Below, piece after piece: positions 15,912 through 24,259 of a DNA stretch of 42,947 nucleotides. The notes beneath the pieces are model-generated. The model searched no databases. It saw nothing but the letters and a program-made list of their open reading frames with translations, and was not told where the DNA came from. Made by a program: the position numbers and the translations under genes. The stretch comes from Candidatus Dormiibacterota bacterium (lineage in GTDB: Bacteria; Chloroflexota; Dormibacteria; Aeolococcales; Aeolococcaceae): the NCBI GenBank assembly GCA_019245575.1, contig JAFARE010000032.1, positions 1 to 42,947 on the forward strand, in the 5' to 3' direction. The first letter of the stretch is position 1. Each line of letters opens with the position of its first letter.

Positions 15912-16370
15912 ATGCAGGTCAAAGAACTCGGACACATCGTCCTCTACGTGCGCGACATCGAGCGCTCCGCCGCCTTCTATCGCGACGTGCTCGGCTGGCA
16001 GCAGCTGCGGCCGCAGGGCGACGGACCGCTGGGGCGCATCCCGGTGGCGCTCTTCAGCAGCGGCCGCACCCACCACGAGCTGCTGCTCATCGAGGTCGGC
16101 GCGTCGGCGCAGCCGGTTCCGCAGGGACGGCGCCTGGGCATGTACCACTTCGGGCTCAAGGTGGGCGACAGCGACGAGGAGCTGCGCGACGCGGTCACGC
16201 GCATCCAGGAGGCGGGCGTTCCCATCGTCGGCATGAGCGACCACACCGTCAGCCACAGCCTCTACGTCCTCGACCCCGACGGCAATGAGATCGAGCTCTA
16301 CATCGACGTGCCCGGCGTGGACTGGAATCTGGAAACCGTGATGGCGCCGGTGAAGGCGCTGGCCCTGTAA
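15912..16370 (+). CDS. VOC-superfamily protein (glyoxalase / extradiol dioxygenase fold)
   Basis: 152 residues with two beta-alpha-beta-beta-beta units. Likely metal ligands are H8 (GHIVLYVRD), E56 (HHELLLIE), H79 (MYHFGLKV) and E128 (DPDGNEIELYID). This full set fits a metal-dependent member such as a glyoxalase, CatE-like dioxygenase or thiol transferase; the exact reaction cannot be read. Ribosome site AGGAG at 15898-15902. Followed 11 bp later by a pirin gene; both lie under the MarR operator, which suggests handling of an aromatic or quinone-like compound. Confidence 0.85.
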   Translation: MQVKELGHIVLYVRDIERSAAFYRDVLGWQQLRPQGDGPLGRIPVALFSSGRTHHELLLIEVGASAQPVPQGRRLGMYHFGLKVGDSDEELRDAVTRIQEAGVPIVGMSDHTVSHSLYVLDPDGNEIELYIDVPGVDWNLETVMAPVKALAL

Positions 16371-16381
16371 GGAGAGCGCGC

Positions 16382-17344
16382 ATGCCTGCGATCACAGCCG
16401 ACGACATCACCGCGCTGCCGCACATCCCGCTGCCGGCGCCTGACGCGACGCAGCGGCGGATTCTGAGCATCACCACCGCGCCGCACGGTCTCGAGGGCGA
16501 GGGCTTCCCGGTGCGCCGCGCGTTCGCCGGCGCCGACCCGCGCCACCTCGACCCCTTCGTGCACCTCGACCAGATGGGCGAGGTGGAGTACGCGCCCGGC
16601 GAGCCGAAGGGGACGCCGTGGCATCCGCACCGCGGCTTCGAAACCGTGACGTACATGATCGACGGTACCTTCCAGCACCAGGACTCGAACGGCGGCGGCG
16701 GCCTGATCACCAACGGCGACACGCAGTGGATGACGGCGGGTCGCGGCATCCTGCACATCGAACGGCCGCCGGAAGCGCTGATCGCCAGCGGCGGCCTGTT
16801 CCACGGGTTCCAGCTGTGGGTCAACCTGCCCGCCGCCGAGAAGTGGACGCCGCCGCGCTACCAGGACATCCGCGCCAACAAGGTGTCGCTGGTCACCACG
16901 TACGACGGCGGCACGCTGCTGCGAGTCATCGCGGGCGAGGTCGCGGGCCACGAGGGGCCGGGCGTCACGCACACGCCGATCTCCATGGCGCATGCAACGC
17001 TGAGCCCCGGCGCGCGCATGGTCCTTCCCTGGCCACGCGACTTCAACGCGCTCGTGTACGTGCTGTCGGGCCGCGGCACCGTGGGCCCGGATGCGCGTCC
17101 GGTCGCGGGTGGTCAGCTCGCGGTCTTCGGCGACGGCGACGTGATCACCGTCACCGCGGACCAGCAGCAGGAGAGCCGCGCGCCGCACCTGGACGTGCTC
17201 CTGCTGGGCGGCCGGCCCATCCGCGAACCGGTGGCCTGGTACGGGCCGTTTGTGATGAACACGCACGCGGAGATCGCGCAGGCGCTCGCCGACTACCAGG
17301 CGGGCAAGCTGGGCGTGATCCCCGCGGACCACATCGGGAACTAG
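16382..17344 (+). CDS. Pirin-family protein
   Basis: 320 residues, usual for pirins (about 280-310). Two cupin folds. The N-terminal one keeps the four metal ligands: H81 and H83 in WHPHRGFETVTY, H125 and E127 in GRGILHIERP. FHGFQLWVNLP follows, as in other pirins. Some bacterial pirins are quercetin 2,3-dioxygenases; others act as redox cofactors or regulators. Next to a VOC protein and under a MarR-type operator, a role in breaking down or sensing a phenolic compound is plausible. ATG 16382 is preceded by AAGGAGAG, a good ribosome site. Confidence 0.92.
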   Translation: MPAITADDITALPHIPLPAPDATQRRILSITTAPHGLEGEGFPVRRAFAGADPRHLDPFVHLDQMGEVEYAPGEPKGTPWHPHRGFETVTYMIDGTFQHQDSNGGGGLITNGDTQWMTAGRGILHIERPPEALIASGGLFHGFQLWVNLPAAEKWTPPRYQDIRANKVSLVTTYDGGTLLRVIAGEVAGHEGPGVTHTPISMAHATLSPGARMVLPWPRDFNALVYVLSGRGTVGPDARPVAGGQLAVFGDGDVITVTADQQQESRAPHLDVLLLGGRPIREPVAWYGPFVMNTHAEIAQALADYQAGKLGVIPADHIGN

Positions 17345-17362
17345 CTCACATGTAGTCCGCCG

Positions 17363-17436
17363 CCGGGAAGGGTGACCCGTCGGCTTCGCGGCCTCACTGC
17401 CCTAGGTCCGCTACGCCAACGGGTCACCCTCCCGGG
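17363..17436. terminator. Hairpin between convergent pirin and amidohydrolase genes
   Basis: CCGGGAAGGGTGACCCGT (17363-17380) pairs with ACGGGTCACCC (17419-17429) plus TCCCGG (17430-17435), about 17 bp with one bulge and a 38-nt loop. No T run. Position between convergent stops suggests a bidirectional terminator or transcript-end protector. Confidence 0.5.
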
Positions 17437-17442
17437 CTTCGG

Positions 17443-18552
17443 CTAACGCTCGCCAAGGCCGTACAAGTTGCGAGCGTTGCCTTCGAAGATCGCGTGCGCG
17501 GTCTTGTCGAGCCAGCGCTGCGTGACGAGGTTCTGCATGCGCGTGCGCACCTCCTGCCATGCGTCGCGCAGCACGAGCATGCCGAGCCAGTGGCTCTCGG
17601 GCGGCCCGTGGCCGTCGCTGCCCAGCGTGATGCGCGCCGCCGGGGCCATGTCGAGCAGGCGCAGCAGGCGGTCGGCGGTTGTCGCGGGGCTGAACAGGTT
17701 GGACAGCGAGAGCTCGGTCCACACGCGTGGGCGCACCGCGGCCAGGTACGCCGCCTGCTCATGCCAGGGGAAGGAGCCGTGGATGAGCACGACGTCCACG
17801 GCTGCCGCCGCGGGCGTGCGCAGCGCCTCGTCGAGCAGCAGCGGATCGGCCTCGGCGAGGCGGATCTCCGAGTCACCGAAACCGGTGTGCACCTGCAGCG
17901 GCCGGCGCAGGTCCGCGCAGCGTTCCAGCGTGCGCAGGAAGACGAGGTCGCGCAGCCCCTTGCCGCTGCGCCGCACGGCGACACCGCCGGCGCGATCAGC
18001 GGCCAGTTCGCGCTCGGCGCGGTCGCGATCCGCGGTGACGTCAACCGCGAGCCCGGTGCGGTACGCGAGGATCGTCTTGAAGCCGACGGCGCCGTCGCGC
18101 ACCGCCTGCTCCATGTACGCGTCGACGGCGCTGAGAATTTCGGTGACGGACATGCCCTCGCCCATCAGCCGGTCGACCAGCGTCTCGAGGCGCACCAGCT
18201 CCCACACCGGAACCCCCGAAACGTCGGCGTAGCGCTCCGCGCCGCCGGGCGGAAGGCCCTGCCACCCGGCGTCCATGAGCATGCCGGTGGTGCCGGCGTC
18301 GCTGAAGAGTGCGCGCACATGGCCCGGCCAGTCTTCGCGGGCGCGCCGGTCGCGCGCCGCCACCGCGTCCTCCACGTCGCAATCGAGAAAGCGTGCCAGC
18401 CGCACGCGCGTCATCTCGCTGACGACGCGCGTGCGGTCTAGCGTCACACGGCGCTGTTCGGCGGCCTCACCCGGCTCGACGTCGAGCGTGAAGCGCGACA
18501 GCTCCAGCGGCTCGAACGCGAGCGGAAAGGGGTGGACGTGGTCATCGATCAC
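17443..18552 (-). CDS. Amidohydrolase-superfamily enzyme (amidohydrolase 2 / FluG N-domain-like)
   Basis: 369 residues forming a TIM-barrel hydrolase. Metal-site residues are H5 and H7 (DDHVHPF), K159 in VGFKTILAYR, H222 (LQVHTGFGD), H258 (VLIHGSFPW) and D313 (LGSDGHG). The pattern matches the uronate-isomerase/amidohydrolase-2 branch found fused to glutamine synthetase in FluG proteins. Here it is a separate gene in the same operon as a GS-like ligase, so it may hydrolyse a gamma-glutamyl amide or a related amide; this is inference. GTG start overlaps the permease stop in GTGA. Last gene of the minus operon. Confidence 0.85.
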   Translation of the reverse strand: MIDDHVHPFPLAFEPLELSRFTLDVEPGEAAEQRRVTLDRTRVVSEMTRVRLARFLDCDVEDAVAARDRRAREDWPGHVRALFSDAGTTGMLMDAGWQGLPPGGAERYADVSGVPVWELVRLETLVDRLMGEGMSVTEILSAVDAYMEQAVRDGAVGFKTILAYRTGLAVDVTADRDRAERELAADRAGGVAVRRSGKGLRDLVFLRTLERCADLRRPLQVHTGFGDSEIRLAEADPLLLDEALRTPAAAAVDVVLIHGSFPWHEQAAYLAAVRPRVWTELSLSNLFSPATTADRLLRLLDMAPAARITLGSDGHGPPESHWLGMLVLRDAWQEVRTRMQNLVTQRWLDKTAHAIFEGNARNLYGLGER

Positions 18553-20045
18553 CCGAGGAGCTTGGCGTCCTCACCACCCTCCTCACCGAGGATCGAGCCG
18601 ATCTGCGCGACGGCGGCGGGCCGGCGGGCGCGAAGGGCGAGCACGACGACGATGCCGAGCACGAGCCACACGCCGGTGATGATCGGCGTGAGGTTGAGCG
18701 GGAATGGCGGCTGCGGGTTGACGGACCCGTACCACGCCGCACCGAAGATCACCGCGCCCACCAGCGGCACCAGGCCATGCAGGACGATGTTGTACCGCGC
18801 CTTCACACGGCGGAAGAACGCCATGCCGCCGAAGCACAGCCCGATGTACACCAGCAGCACGCAGAGCGTGCCCAGCGTCGCGTAGAAGAAGTACACGGTT
18901 GGAGGCGCACCGCCGAACGCGGCCTGCGGAACCAGGTAGCCGACGAGCACCGCGGCCACGGTGGCCACGAGCGCGATCGCCAGCGTGGCGTTGACCGGCG
19001 TCTTGAAGCGGCGGTGCGTGCGTCCGAAGGCCTTGGGCGCGACGCCCTCGCGGCCCATGGCGAAGAGCGTGCGTGCAGCCGCCGTTGCGCACGCGACGCA
19101 GACGATGAAGGCCGAGAGCATGCCGCCGATTGCGATCAGCGTGCCGAACGCGTTGTTCACGAAGGTGCTGGCGATGGTCTTCAGCGCCACCGGGTCGCTG
19201 CCGAAATTCATCCCGTTGTCGAGGCCGTAGCCGATCGTCAGGGCGTACGTGGTCAGCAGGTAGAAGACGATCGCGAAACCGGTGGCCGCGATGATCGCGA
19301 TCGGGATCGAGCGCCGTGGGTTCCCCGTCTCCTCGCCGAAGTCGGCCGCGGTCTCGAAGCCGATGTACGACGTGACGCCGAGGATGATTCCGTAGAACAC
19401 GCCGTTGAAGCCGCCTGACACCGTGTGGCCGAAGGTGAACGTCTGCAGCGTGTTGCCGCTGTGCCCGCCCTTGGCGACGGTGACCAGGTCGACGATGACG
19501 ATGATCGCCACCGTGAGCGCGCCGACGATGAGCTGCGTCCTGGTCGTCACCTTGATGCGCACCACGGCGAGCAGCACCAGGAGCGCCATGCCGATGAGGA
19601 AGAAGATGAACCAGTACTTCGTGTCGATCCCAACGATGCTGCAGAACAGCTGGGAGACGCCCGCCATCGTCATGGGCACGAAGCAGAAGAAGCCGAAGGC
19701 GTAGAGCCACCCGGCGAGGAATCCGCCGGAGCGGCCGAGGCTGCGCGCCGCGTACGTGTACGCGTATCCCGCCGAGGCCATGCGCCGGGTGAAGCCGATG
19801 ATGACGAACGCCAGTGCCATGACACCGACGCCGCCGAGCAGGAAGGCGAGCGGCGTCGAGCCGCCCGCGACGATCGCGACGCCGGGGACGTTGAGCAGCA
19901 TGGCCATGCCCGGGGCGAGCACCGACACCGAGATGGCGATCGCATCCCAGATGTTCAGCGCCCCCTTGGCGAGCGTGTCCTGCCCCGTGACGATGCCCGG
20001 CCCGCCGGCGAGCACCGGCTCGGGGCCATGGGTAGCGGTGGTCAT
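18549..20045 (-). CDS. APC-superfamily amino acid/amine permease
   Basis: 498 residues with 12 hydrophobic segments. Helix 1 carries the broken-helix motif typical of APC transporters (SVLAPGMAMLLNVPGVA), and YIGFETAADFGEETGNP lies before the helix-6 region, the signature of amino acid/polyamine/organocation permeases. It should import the substrate for the neighbouring ligase and hydrolase. The ATG overlaps the stop of the Dabb gene in ATGA, and its own stop overlaps the amidohydrolase start, so the chain is translationally coupled. Confidence 0.9.
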   Translation of the reverse strand: MTTATHGPEPVLAGGPGIVTGQDTLAKGALNIWDAIAISVSVLAPGMAMLLNVPGVAIVAGGSTPLAFLLGGVGVMALAFVIIGFTRRMASAGYAYTYAARSLGRSGGFLAGWLYAFGFFCFVPMTMAGVSQLFCSIVGIDTKYWFIFFLIGMALLVLLAVVRIKVTTRTQLIVGALTVAIIVIVDLVTVAKGGHSGNTLQTFTFGHTVSGGFNGVFYGIILGVTSYIGFETAADFGEETGNPRRSIPIAIIAATGFAIVFYLLTTYALTIGYGLDNGMNFGSDPVALKTIASTFVNNAFGTLIAIGGMLSAFIVCVACATAAARTLFAMGREGVAPKAFGRTHRRFKTPVNATLAIALVATVAAVLVGYLVPQAAFGGAPPTVYFFYATLGTLCVLLVYIGLCFGGMAFFRRVKARYNIVLHGLVPLVGAVIFGAAWYGSVNPQPPFPLNLTPIITGVWLVLGIVVVLALRARRPAAVAQIGSILGEEGGEDAKLLG

Positions 20046-20404
20046 GCCTTTCCTCCTTCGCGCAACGCGCCGGCAACGCCGGCCTCCGGCATCAATACGG
20101 TTCTCTCATCCAGGAAGTAATCGAAAGCAAGCGGCGTGCACTCGTGGTCGATGATCCACTGGTTGAACGCCTGGTGCACGGGATGCGCCCGGTAGCGCTG
20201 CAGCTCGTCGGTGCCGTCGAACTCCATGTACAGCAGCCGTGAGTAGCCGCGGGTGCGCGCACCGGTGATGTCGGCCCCGAAGCGCAGGCTCGAGAAGCCG
20301 CCGATCTTCTCCGGCCAGGCCGCGATCTGGGACCGCATGTCCTCGTACTCCGCGTCCGACAGCTCGCGGGGAAACGAGAAGAGCACGATGTGCTGCAGCG
20401 TCAT
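20042..20404 (-). CDS. Dabb-domain protein (stress-responsive alpha/beta-barrel)
   Basis: 120 residues. Starts MTLQHIVLFSFPRELSD with the conserved His and ends with YRAHPVHQAFNQWIIDH, both hallmarks of the Dabb dimeric ferredoxin-like fold. Some members are cyclases or small-molecule isomerases; most are uncharacterised. It lies between the GS-like gene (adjacent, start immediately after its stop) and the permease gene (4-bp overlap), so a step in the same pathway is likely. The last 15 residues are a variable tail. Confidence 0.85.
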   Translation of the reverse strand: MTLQHIVLFSFPRELSDAEYEDMRSQIAAWPEKIGGFSSLRFGADITGARTRGYSRLLYMEFDGTDELQRYRAHPVHQAFNQWIIDHECTPLAFDYFLDERTVLMPEAGVAGALREGGKA

Positions 20405-21913
20405 TCAGTAGACCTCGAAGTACTCGCGCATCTCCCACTCCGACACCACGGTGCCCTCGGCGAGGGGACGCTCCTCGAGGTCCTTCTGATAGCGCGCGAA
20501 CTCGGCGCGCTTCATCATCAGGTAGTAGTCGACGAACGAATCGCCGAACGCGCTGCGGTACAGCGTGTCGCTCTCCAGCGCGGCGATCGCCTCGCCCAGT
20601 GACGTGGGCAGCGGCTCGGCCTCCTGCGCGTATGGGTCCGCGGTGAACGGCGGCGGCGGCTCCGCGCCCTTGCGCATCCCGTCGAGGCCCGCGGCGATGT
20701 TCGCCGCCATGTACAGGTATGGGTTGGCGGCCGGCTCCCCCAGGCGGTTCTCGATGTGCGTGCCCAGGTCGCCCGGGCCACCCTGCACGCGCACCATCGC
20801 TCCGCGGTTCTCGTAGGCCCAGCCGATGCGGTCGGGGGCGAACGAATAGGGACGGAAGCGGCCGTACCCGTTGACCGTTGGCGTGGTGAAGATGGTCATG
20901 GGCTTGGCGTGCTCGAGCACGCCGGCGACGAACTGCCGTCCCACCTGGGACAGCATCTCGGTCTCCGACGCGAACGCATTGGCGCCGGTGGTGGCGTCGC
21001 GCAGCGACTCGTGCAGGTGCCATCCCGAGGGGAAGAAGTTGGGCAACCCGGGCCAGCACATGAACGTCGCCAGCAGCCCCCGCCGCCGGCATATCGCCTT
21101 GATCGCGGTGCGGAACATGACCATCGCGTCGGCCGCGGAGAGACCGGCGAACGGCGCGGTTGTGAACTCCATCTGCCCCGGGCCCCACTCGTCCTCCATG
21201 GAGCGGGGCGGGACGCCGACGTCGTGGAGGCCGTCGCGAAGCGCGCGCAGCGTGTCCTCGATGCCGTCGAGGCGTGCCTCCGAGAGGAACTGATATCCCT
21301 GCTCGAACGCGTCGACGCGCGGTGGGGGCGGTGGCGCGCCGGTCTGGTCCAGCGTGATGCGCTCGTCCGCCAGCCGCACGATGTAGTACTCGACCTCGAG
21401 ACCTGCGGAGTAGTCGTAGCCCTGCTCGTGGAGCAGCCGCAGCTGCTCGCGCATGATGGCGCGGCCGTCGAGTGGCACCGGCCGCCCGTTGTGGAAGTAC
21501 ACGTCGCACAGCACCCAGCCCGTCCGGTCGGCCCACGGCAGCACGCGGAACGTCGCCGGGTCGGGCACGATCACCACGTCGGGGAAGCCGGTGAACTCCT
21601 CGATGCCGAACCCGCCACCCGCGACGAAGGCCTCGGGGAAGACGCTGTTGGCGGTGTCGAGGCTGTAGATGGCGCCGGAGAAGTCGGCGCCATTGCGCAG
21701 CGCCGCAGTTGCGGCCGCTGCTGACATGAACTTGGTGCGCGAGACCCCGTGCTGGTCGACGAGCACGAGGCGCACGGTGCGCAGCCCCTGGTCGTCGATG
21801 TCCTTGGCCATCTTCCTGGCCGCCTCGCGCTGCTCCTCGGTGTGCAGCCCGTGCCGCTTGACGAATCCGGGGGTGCCGACACCCTGGTCGGCGGCGCGCG
21901 TCTCCTCGGGCAT
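20405..21913 (-). CDS. Glutamine-synthetase-like gamma-glutamyl ligase
   Basis: 502 residues from ATG 21913. GS beta-grasp: VDQHGVSRTK (53-61). Catalytic core: GLEVEYYI (E173, E175), EWGPGQME (E242, E249), GWHLHES (H299, H301) and IENRLGEPAANPY (E388, R390). The flap that reads PGYEAP in ammonia-using GS is YSFAP here (356-360), so the Glu that handles ammonium (E327 in type I GS) is replaced by Phe. That favours an amine or amino acid acceptor, as in gamma-glutamylpolyamine synthetases; the acceptor is unknown. ATG overlaps the Lrp stop by 1 nt (TGATG). An extension upstream into the Lrp gene is rejected. No adenylylation Tyr loop recognised. Confidence 0.88.
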   Translation of the reverse strand: MPEETRAADQGVGTPGFVKRHGLHTEEQREAARKMAKDIDDQGLRTVRLVLVDQHGVSRTKFMSAAAATAALRNGADFSGAIYSLDTANSVFPEAFVAGGGFGIEEFTGFPDVVIVPDPATFRVLPWADRTGWVLCDVYFHNGRPVPLDGRAIMREQLRLLHEQGYDYSAGLEVEYYIVRLADERITLDQTGAPPPPPRVDAFEQGYQFLSEARLDGIEDTLRALRDGLHDVGVPPRSMEDEWGPGQMEFTTAPFAGLSAADAMVMFRTAIKAICRRRGLLATFMCWPGLPNFFPSGWHLHESLRDATTGANAFASETEMLSQVGRQFVAGVLEHAKPMTIFTTPTVNGYGRFRPYSFAPDRIGWAYENRGAMVRVQGGPGDLGTHIENRLGEPAANPYLYMAANIAAGLDGMRKGAEPPPPFTADPYAQEAEPLPTSLGEAIAALESDTLYRSAFGDSFVDYYLMMKRAEFARYQKDLEERPLAEGTVVSEWEMREYFEVY

Positions 21914-22488
21914 CACGCAGCTCCGCCGTGGCGCACGCGGACGTCGAACTCGCCTCGCACCGACTCGAGGAGCTGCACGGCGAAGTGCTTGGGCTGCATC
22001 TCCGCGAGCGTCACCAGGGTCTCGGTGCGCTGCACACCGGTGATCTGCCACACGCGGTGCAGCAGGAGATGGCGCAGGTGGTTGTGGTCGCGCACCACGA
22101 GCCGCGCGAGGATGTCGATCCCGCCTGTGACGAGACTCACGTCGGTCACCTCGGGCAGCTCGCGCAGCGCCTCGATCACCGGCGCGAGCGAGTACCCCTG
22201 CACCGCGGTGATGGTGAGGAACACCGTCACCGGGAACCCCGCCTCCTGCCATCCGATTTCCAGCGTGTAGCTGCGGATGACGCCGTCGCGCTCCAGGCGG
22301 GTGATGCGGTCGCCCACCGCGGGCGGCGAGATGCCCAACGACCGGGCGAGCTTGCGCTGCGACATGCGCGCGTCACGCGACAGCAGCTCGAGGATCTCCA
22401 GGTCGATGAGGTCGAGCGGGACCGGGCGTGCCGGGGCCGCCACGACGTCCGCCACGCCGGCCAGCGGGGCGGCGACTGCTTCAGTCAT
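21913..22488 (-). CDS. Lrp/AsnC-family transcriptional regulator
   Basis: 191 residues: a variable 25-residue Ala-rich head, then the helix-turn-helix LDLIDLEILELLSRDARMSQ...LARSLGISPPAVGDRITRLE, then an alpha/beta RAM domain (GYSLAPVIEALRELPEVTDVSLVTGGIDI) that binds an amino acid effector. First gene of the minus operon with the GS-like ligase; probably senses the pathway substrate and controls both divergent operons. ATG at 22488. The spacer to the aminotransferase is 137 bp. Confidence 0.92.
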   Translation of the reverse strand: MTEAVAAPLAGVADVVAAPARPVPLDLIDLEILELLSRDARMSQRKLARSLGISPPAVGDRITRLERDGVIRSYTLEIGWQEAGFPVTVFLTITAVQGYSLAPVIEALRELPEVTDVSLVTGGIDILARLVVRDHNHLRHLLLHRVWQITGVQRTETLVTLAEMQPKHFAVQLLESVRGEFDVRVRHGGAA

Positions 22489-22573
22489 TCGTCAACCAGC
22501 GGGCGTGTAGACTTGTCGTTCACGAGCCGGTGCGCCAGAGTCTCCTGTCATCCGCTTCGCGGCCAGCGTCGGA

Positions 22574-22602
22574 AGTCTGGCGCTCGCTCTGCCCGCTGTC
22601 AA
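22574..22602 (-). promoter_or_regulatory. Putative promoter for the lrp-led operon
   Basis: Minus strand TTGACA (22602-22597, 6/6) with CAGACT (22579-22574) at 17 bp. The -35 is perfect but the -10 is weak, as expected if an activator such as Lrp is needed. It lies in the 137-bp divergent spacer. Confidence 0.4.
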
Positions 22603-22625
22603 GCAGTTCAGACTAGGAGCCGGCA

Positions 22626-23837
22626 ATGTCGACGGTGACCACCACCACGCCCGCCGTGCCGCGCTTCGCCCGCCGGATGCAGGGCGTGAGCAACGAGCTG
22701 GCGTCGATCCTCGCGCTGTCGGCGGGGTCGGGGCTGATCAGCTTCGCCGGGGGATTGCCCGATCCGCGCACCTTCCCGGTGGCGGTGCTCGAGGAGCTGA
22801 GCGGCGCGCTGCTGCGCGACGACCCGGCGGTGGCGCTGCAGTACACCCCCACGCCCGGGCTGCCCGGGCTGCGCGAGGCGTTCCGGGACCGCCTGGAGCA
22901 GACCGACGGCCACCGGCCGGCCTGGGAGGAGCTGATGGTGACCAGCGGCACCATCGACGCGATCAGCCTCCTGGCGCGGGCCCTGGTCGACCCCGGCGAC
23001 GTCGTCGCGATGGAATCGCCGACGTATCTCGGTGCCATCGACGCATTTCGTGGCGTCGAGGGCGAGGTGCGCGGCGTGCCGCTCGACGAGGAGGGCATCG
23101 ACGTCGCCGCGTTCGAGCAGCTGTGCCGGACGGCGCCGCCGAAGCTGCTGTACACCGTGCCGGACCATCAGAACCCCACCGGCATCACGATGTCGGAGGA
23201 GCGGCGGCGCCGCCTGCTCGACCTCTGCCGCGAGCACGGCGTCGTGGTGCTGGAGGACGTCGCCTATCGCGAGCTGTCGTTCACACCGCGGCGGCCGCCG
23301 TCGCTGTGGTCGATCGCCCCGGAGGTTGTCGTGCAGGCTGCGACCACGTCGAAGACGTTCTTTCCCGGTGTGCGCCTGGGCTGGGCGGTGGGGCCCGCGC
23401 CGGTCATCGAGCAGATGGTGGTCGCCAAGCAGAACTCGGACCAGTGCGCCGGCGGCTTCGGCCAGCGTCTGCTCGAGGAGTACCTGCGCGGCGGACACAT
23501 GGATCCGCAGCTGCAGCGGTCCAACGCGCTGTACAAGCGCCGCTGCGAGCTGATGCTCGCGTCGCTGGAGACGCACTTGCCCGACGGGGTGACGTGGAAC
23601 CGCCCCGGCGGCGGCTTCTTCATCTGGCTCACGCTGCCGGATTCGATCGACACAGTTGCGCTCGCGCGCCGCGCGCGCGACGCCGGAGTGGCGTTCGTGC
23701 CGGGCCGCCCGTTCCATCCCGACGGCACCGGGCTCAACACCATGCGCCTCGCGTTCAGCCTCGCCGATGACGGGGTCATCGATGAAGGCGTCGAGCGCCT
23801 GGGCGCGCTGATCCGCTCTGCGATGGAGGCGCAATGA
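22626..23837 (+). CDS. PLP-dependent aminotransferase, class I (2-aminoadipate/MocR-like subgroup)
   Basis: 403 residues. Family marks: ISFAGGLPDPRTFP at the N-terminus, LQYTPTPGLPGLREA, TVPDHQNPTG (substrate/PLP contact), Asp of VVLEDVAYRELSF, and the Schiff-base lysine K243 in TTSKTFFPGVRLGW. C-terminal FNTMRLAFS-type segment reads LNTMRLAFS and binds the carboxylate. It lacks the GntR DNA-binding head of MocR regulators, so it is an enzyme. It should deaminate an amino acid to a keto acid using a 2-oxo acid partner. Strong ribosome site AGGAG at 22614-22618. First gene of the plus operon; ATGA overlap with the cupin gene. Confidence 0.9.
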   Translation: MSTVTTTTPAVPRFARRMQGVSNELASILALSAGSGLISFAGGLPDPRTFPVAVLEELSGALLRDDPAVALQYTPTPGLPGLREAFRDRLEQTDGHRPAWEELMVTSGTIDAISLLARALVDPGDVVAMESPTYLGAIDAFRGVEGEVRGVPLDEEGIDVAAFEQLCRTAPPKLLYTVPDHQNPTGITMSEERRRRLLDLCREHGVVVLEDVAYRELSFTPRRPPSLWSIAPEVVVQAATTSKTFFPGVRLGWAVGPAPVIEQMVVAKQNSDQCAGGFGQRLLEEYLRGGHMDPQLQRSNALYKRRCELMLASLETHLPDGVTWNRPGGGFFIWLTLPDSIDTVALARRARDAGVAFVPGRPFHPDGTGLNTMRLAFSLADDGVIDEGVERLGALIRSAMEAQ

Positions 23838-24259
23838 CCGAGACGCATACGCATTTCTCCGACGCCGGCGGCACCCCCACCGGCGCGGGCAGGTATGTGA
23901 AGGTGGACGACCTCGAGTCCGTGGAGTTCGTGCCCGGTCTGGCATTCCGTCCCGTGCTCGGCGACGGCTCGCTGGTCAACTTCGTGAGCTTCGACGCCAA
24001 CACGGAAGCGCCGATGCACGTGCACGTCGAGGAGCAGTTCACCATCGTGCTGGAGGGTGAGTTCGAGTTCGAGCTCGACGGCGAGGTGCGCACCATGCGC
24101 CCCGGTGATGTTGCGGTGATCCCCGCCTGGGTGCCGCATGGCGCGCGCACGCGCGACACCACGTGCCGCGAGATCGATGTCTTCACGCCGCCGCGCCGCA
24201 CGCTGCTGGAGCACGCGCGCAAGAGCGCGGGTCCGCCGCCGGCCGGCGCCGGCGTGTAG
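23834..24259 (+). CDS. Single-domain cupin
   Basis: 141 residues with both cupin motifs: motif 1 PMHVHVEEQFTIVLEGEFEFE (two His and a Glu) and motif 2 RPGDVAVIPAWVPHGARTRD with the final His. A complete 3-His/1-Glu metal site is therefore likely. Function could be a dioxygenase, an isomerase or a metal-dependent hydrolase. Overlaps the aminotransferase stop (ATGA) and is followed directly by the SDR gene (TAGATG), so it is embedded in a coupled operon. Confidence 0.85.
   Translation: MTETHTHFSDAGGTPTGAGRYVKVDDLESVEFVPGLAFRPVLGDGSLVNFVSFDANTEAPMHVHVEEQFTIVLEGEFEFELDGEVRTMRPGDVAVIPAWVPHGARTRDTTCREIDVFTPPRRTLLEHARKSAGPPPAGAGV

Noticed and set aside
21914-22252. In-frame N-terminal extension of the GS-like ligase
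   Set aside because: Runs antiparallel in frame through the well-supported Lrp gene; ATG 21913 in TGATG is better.
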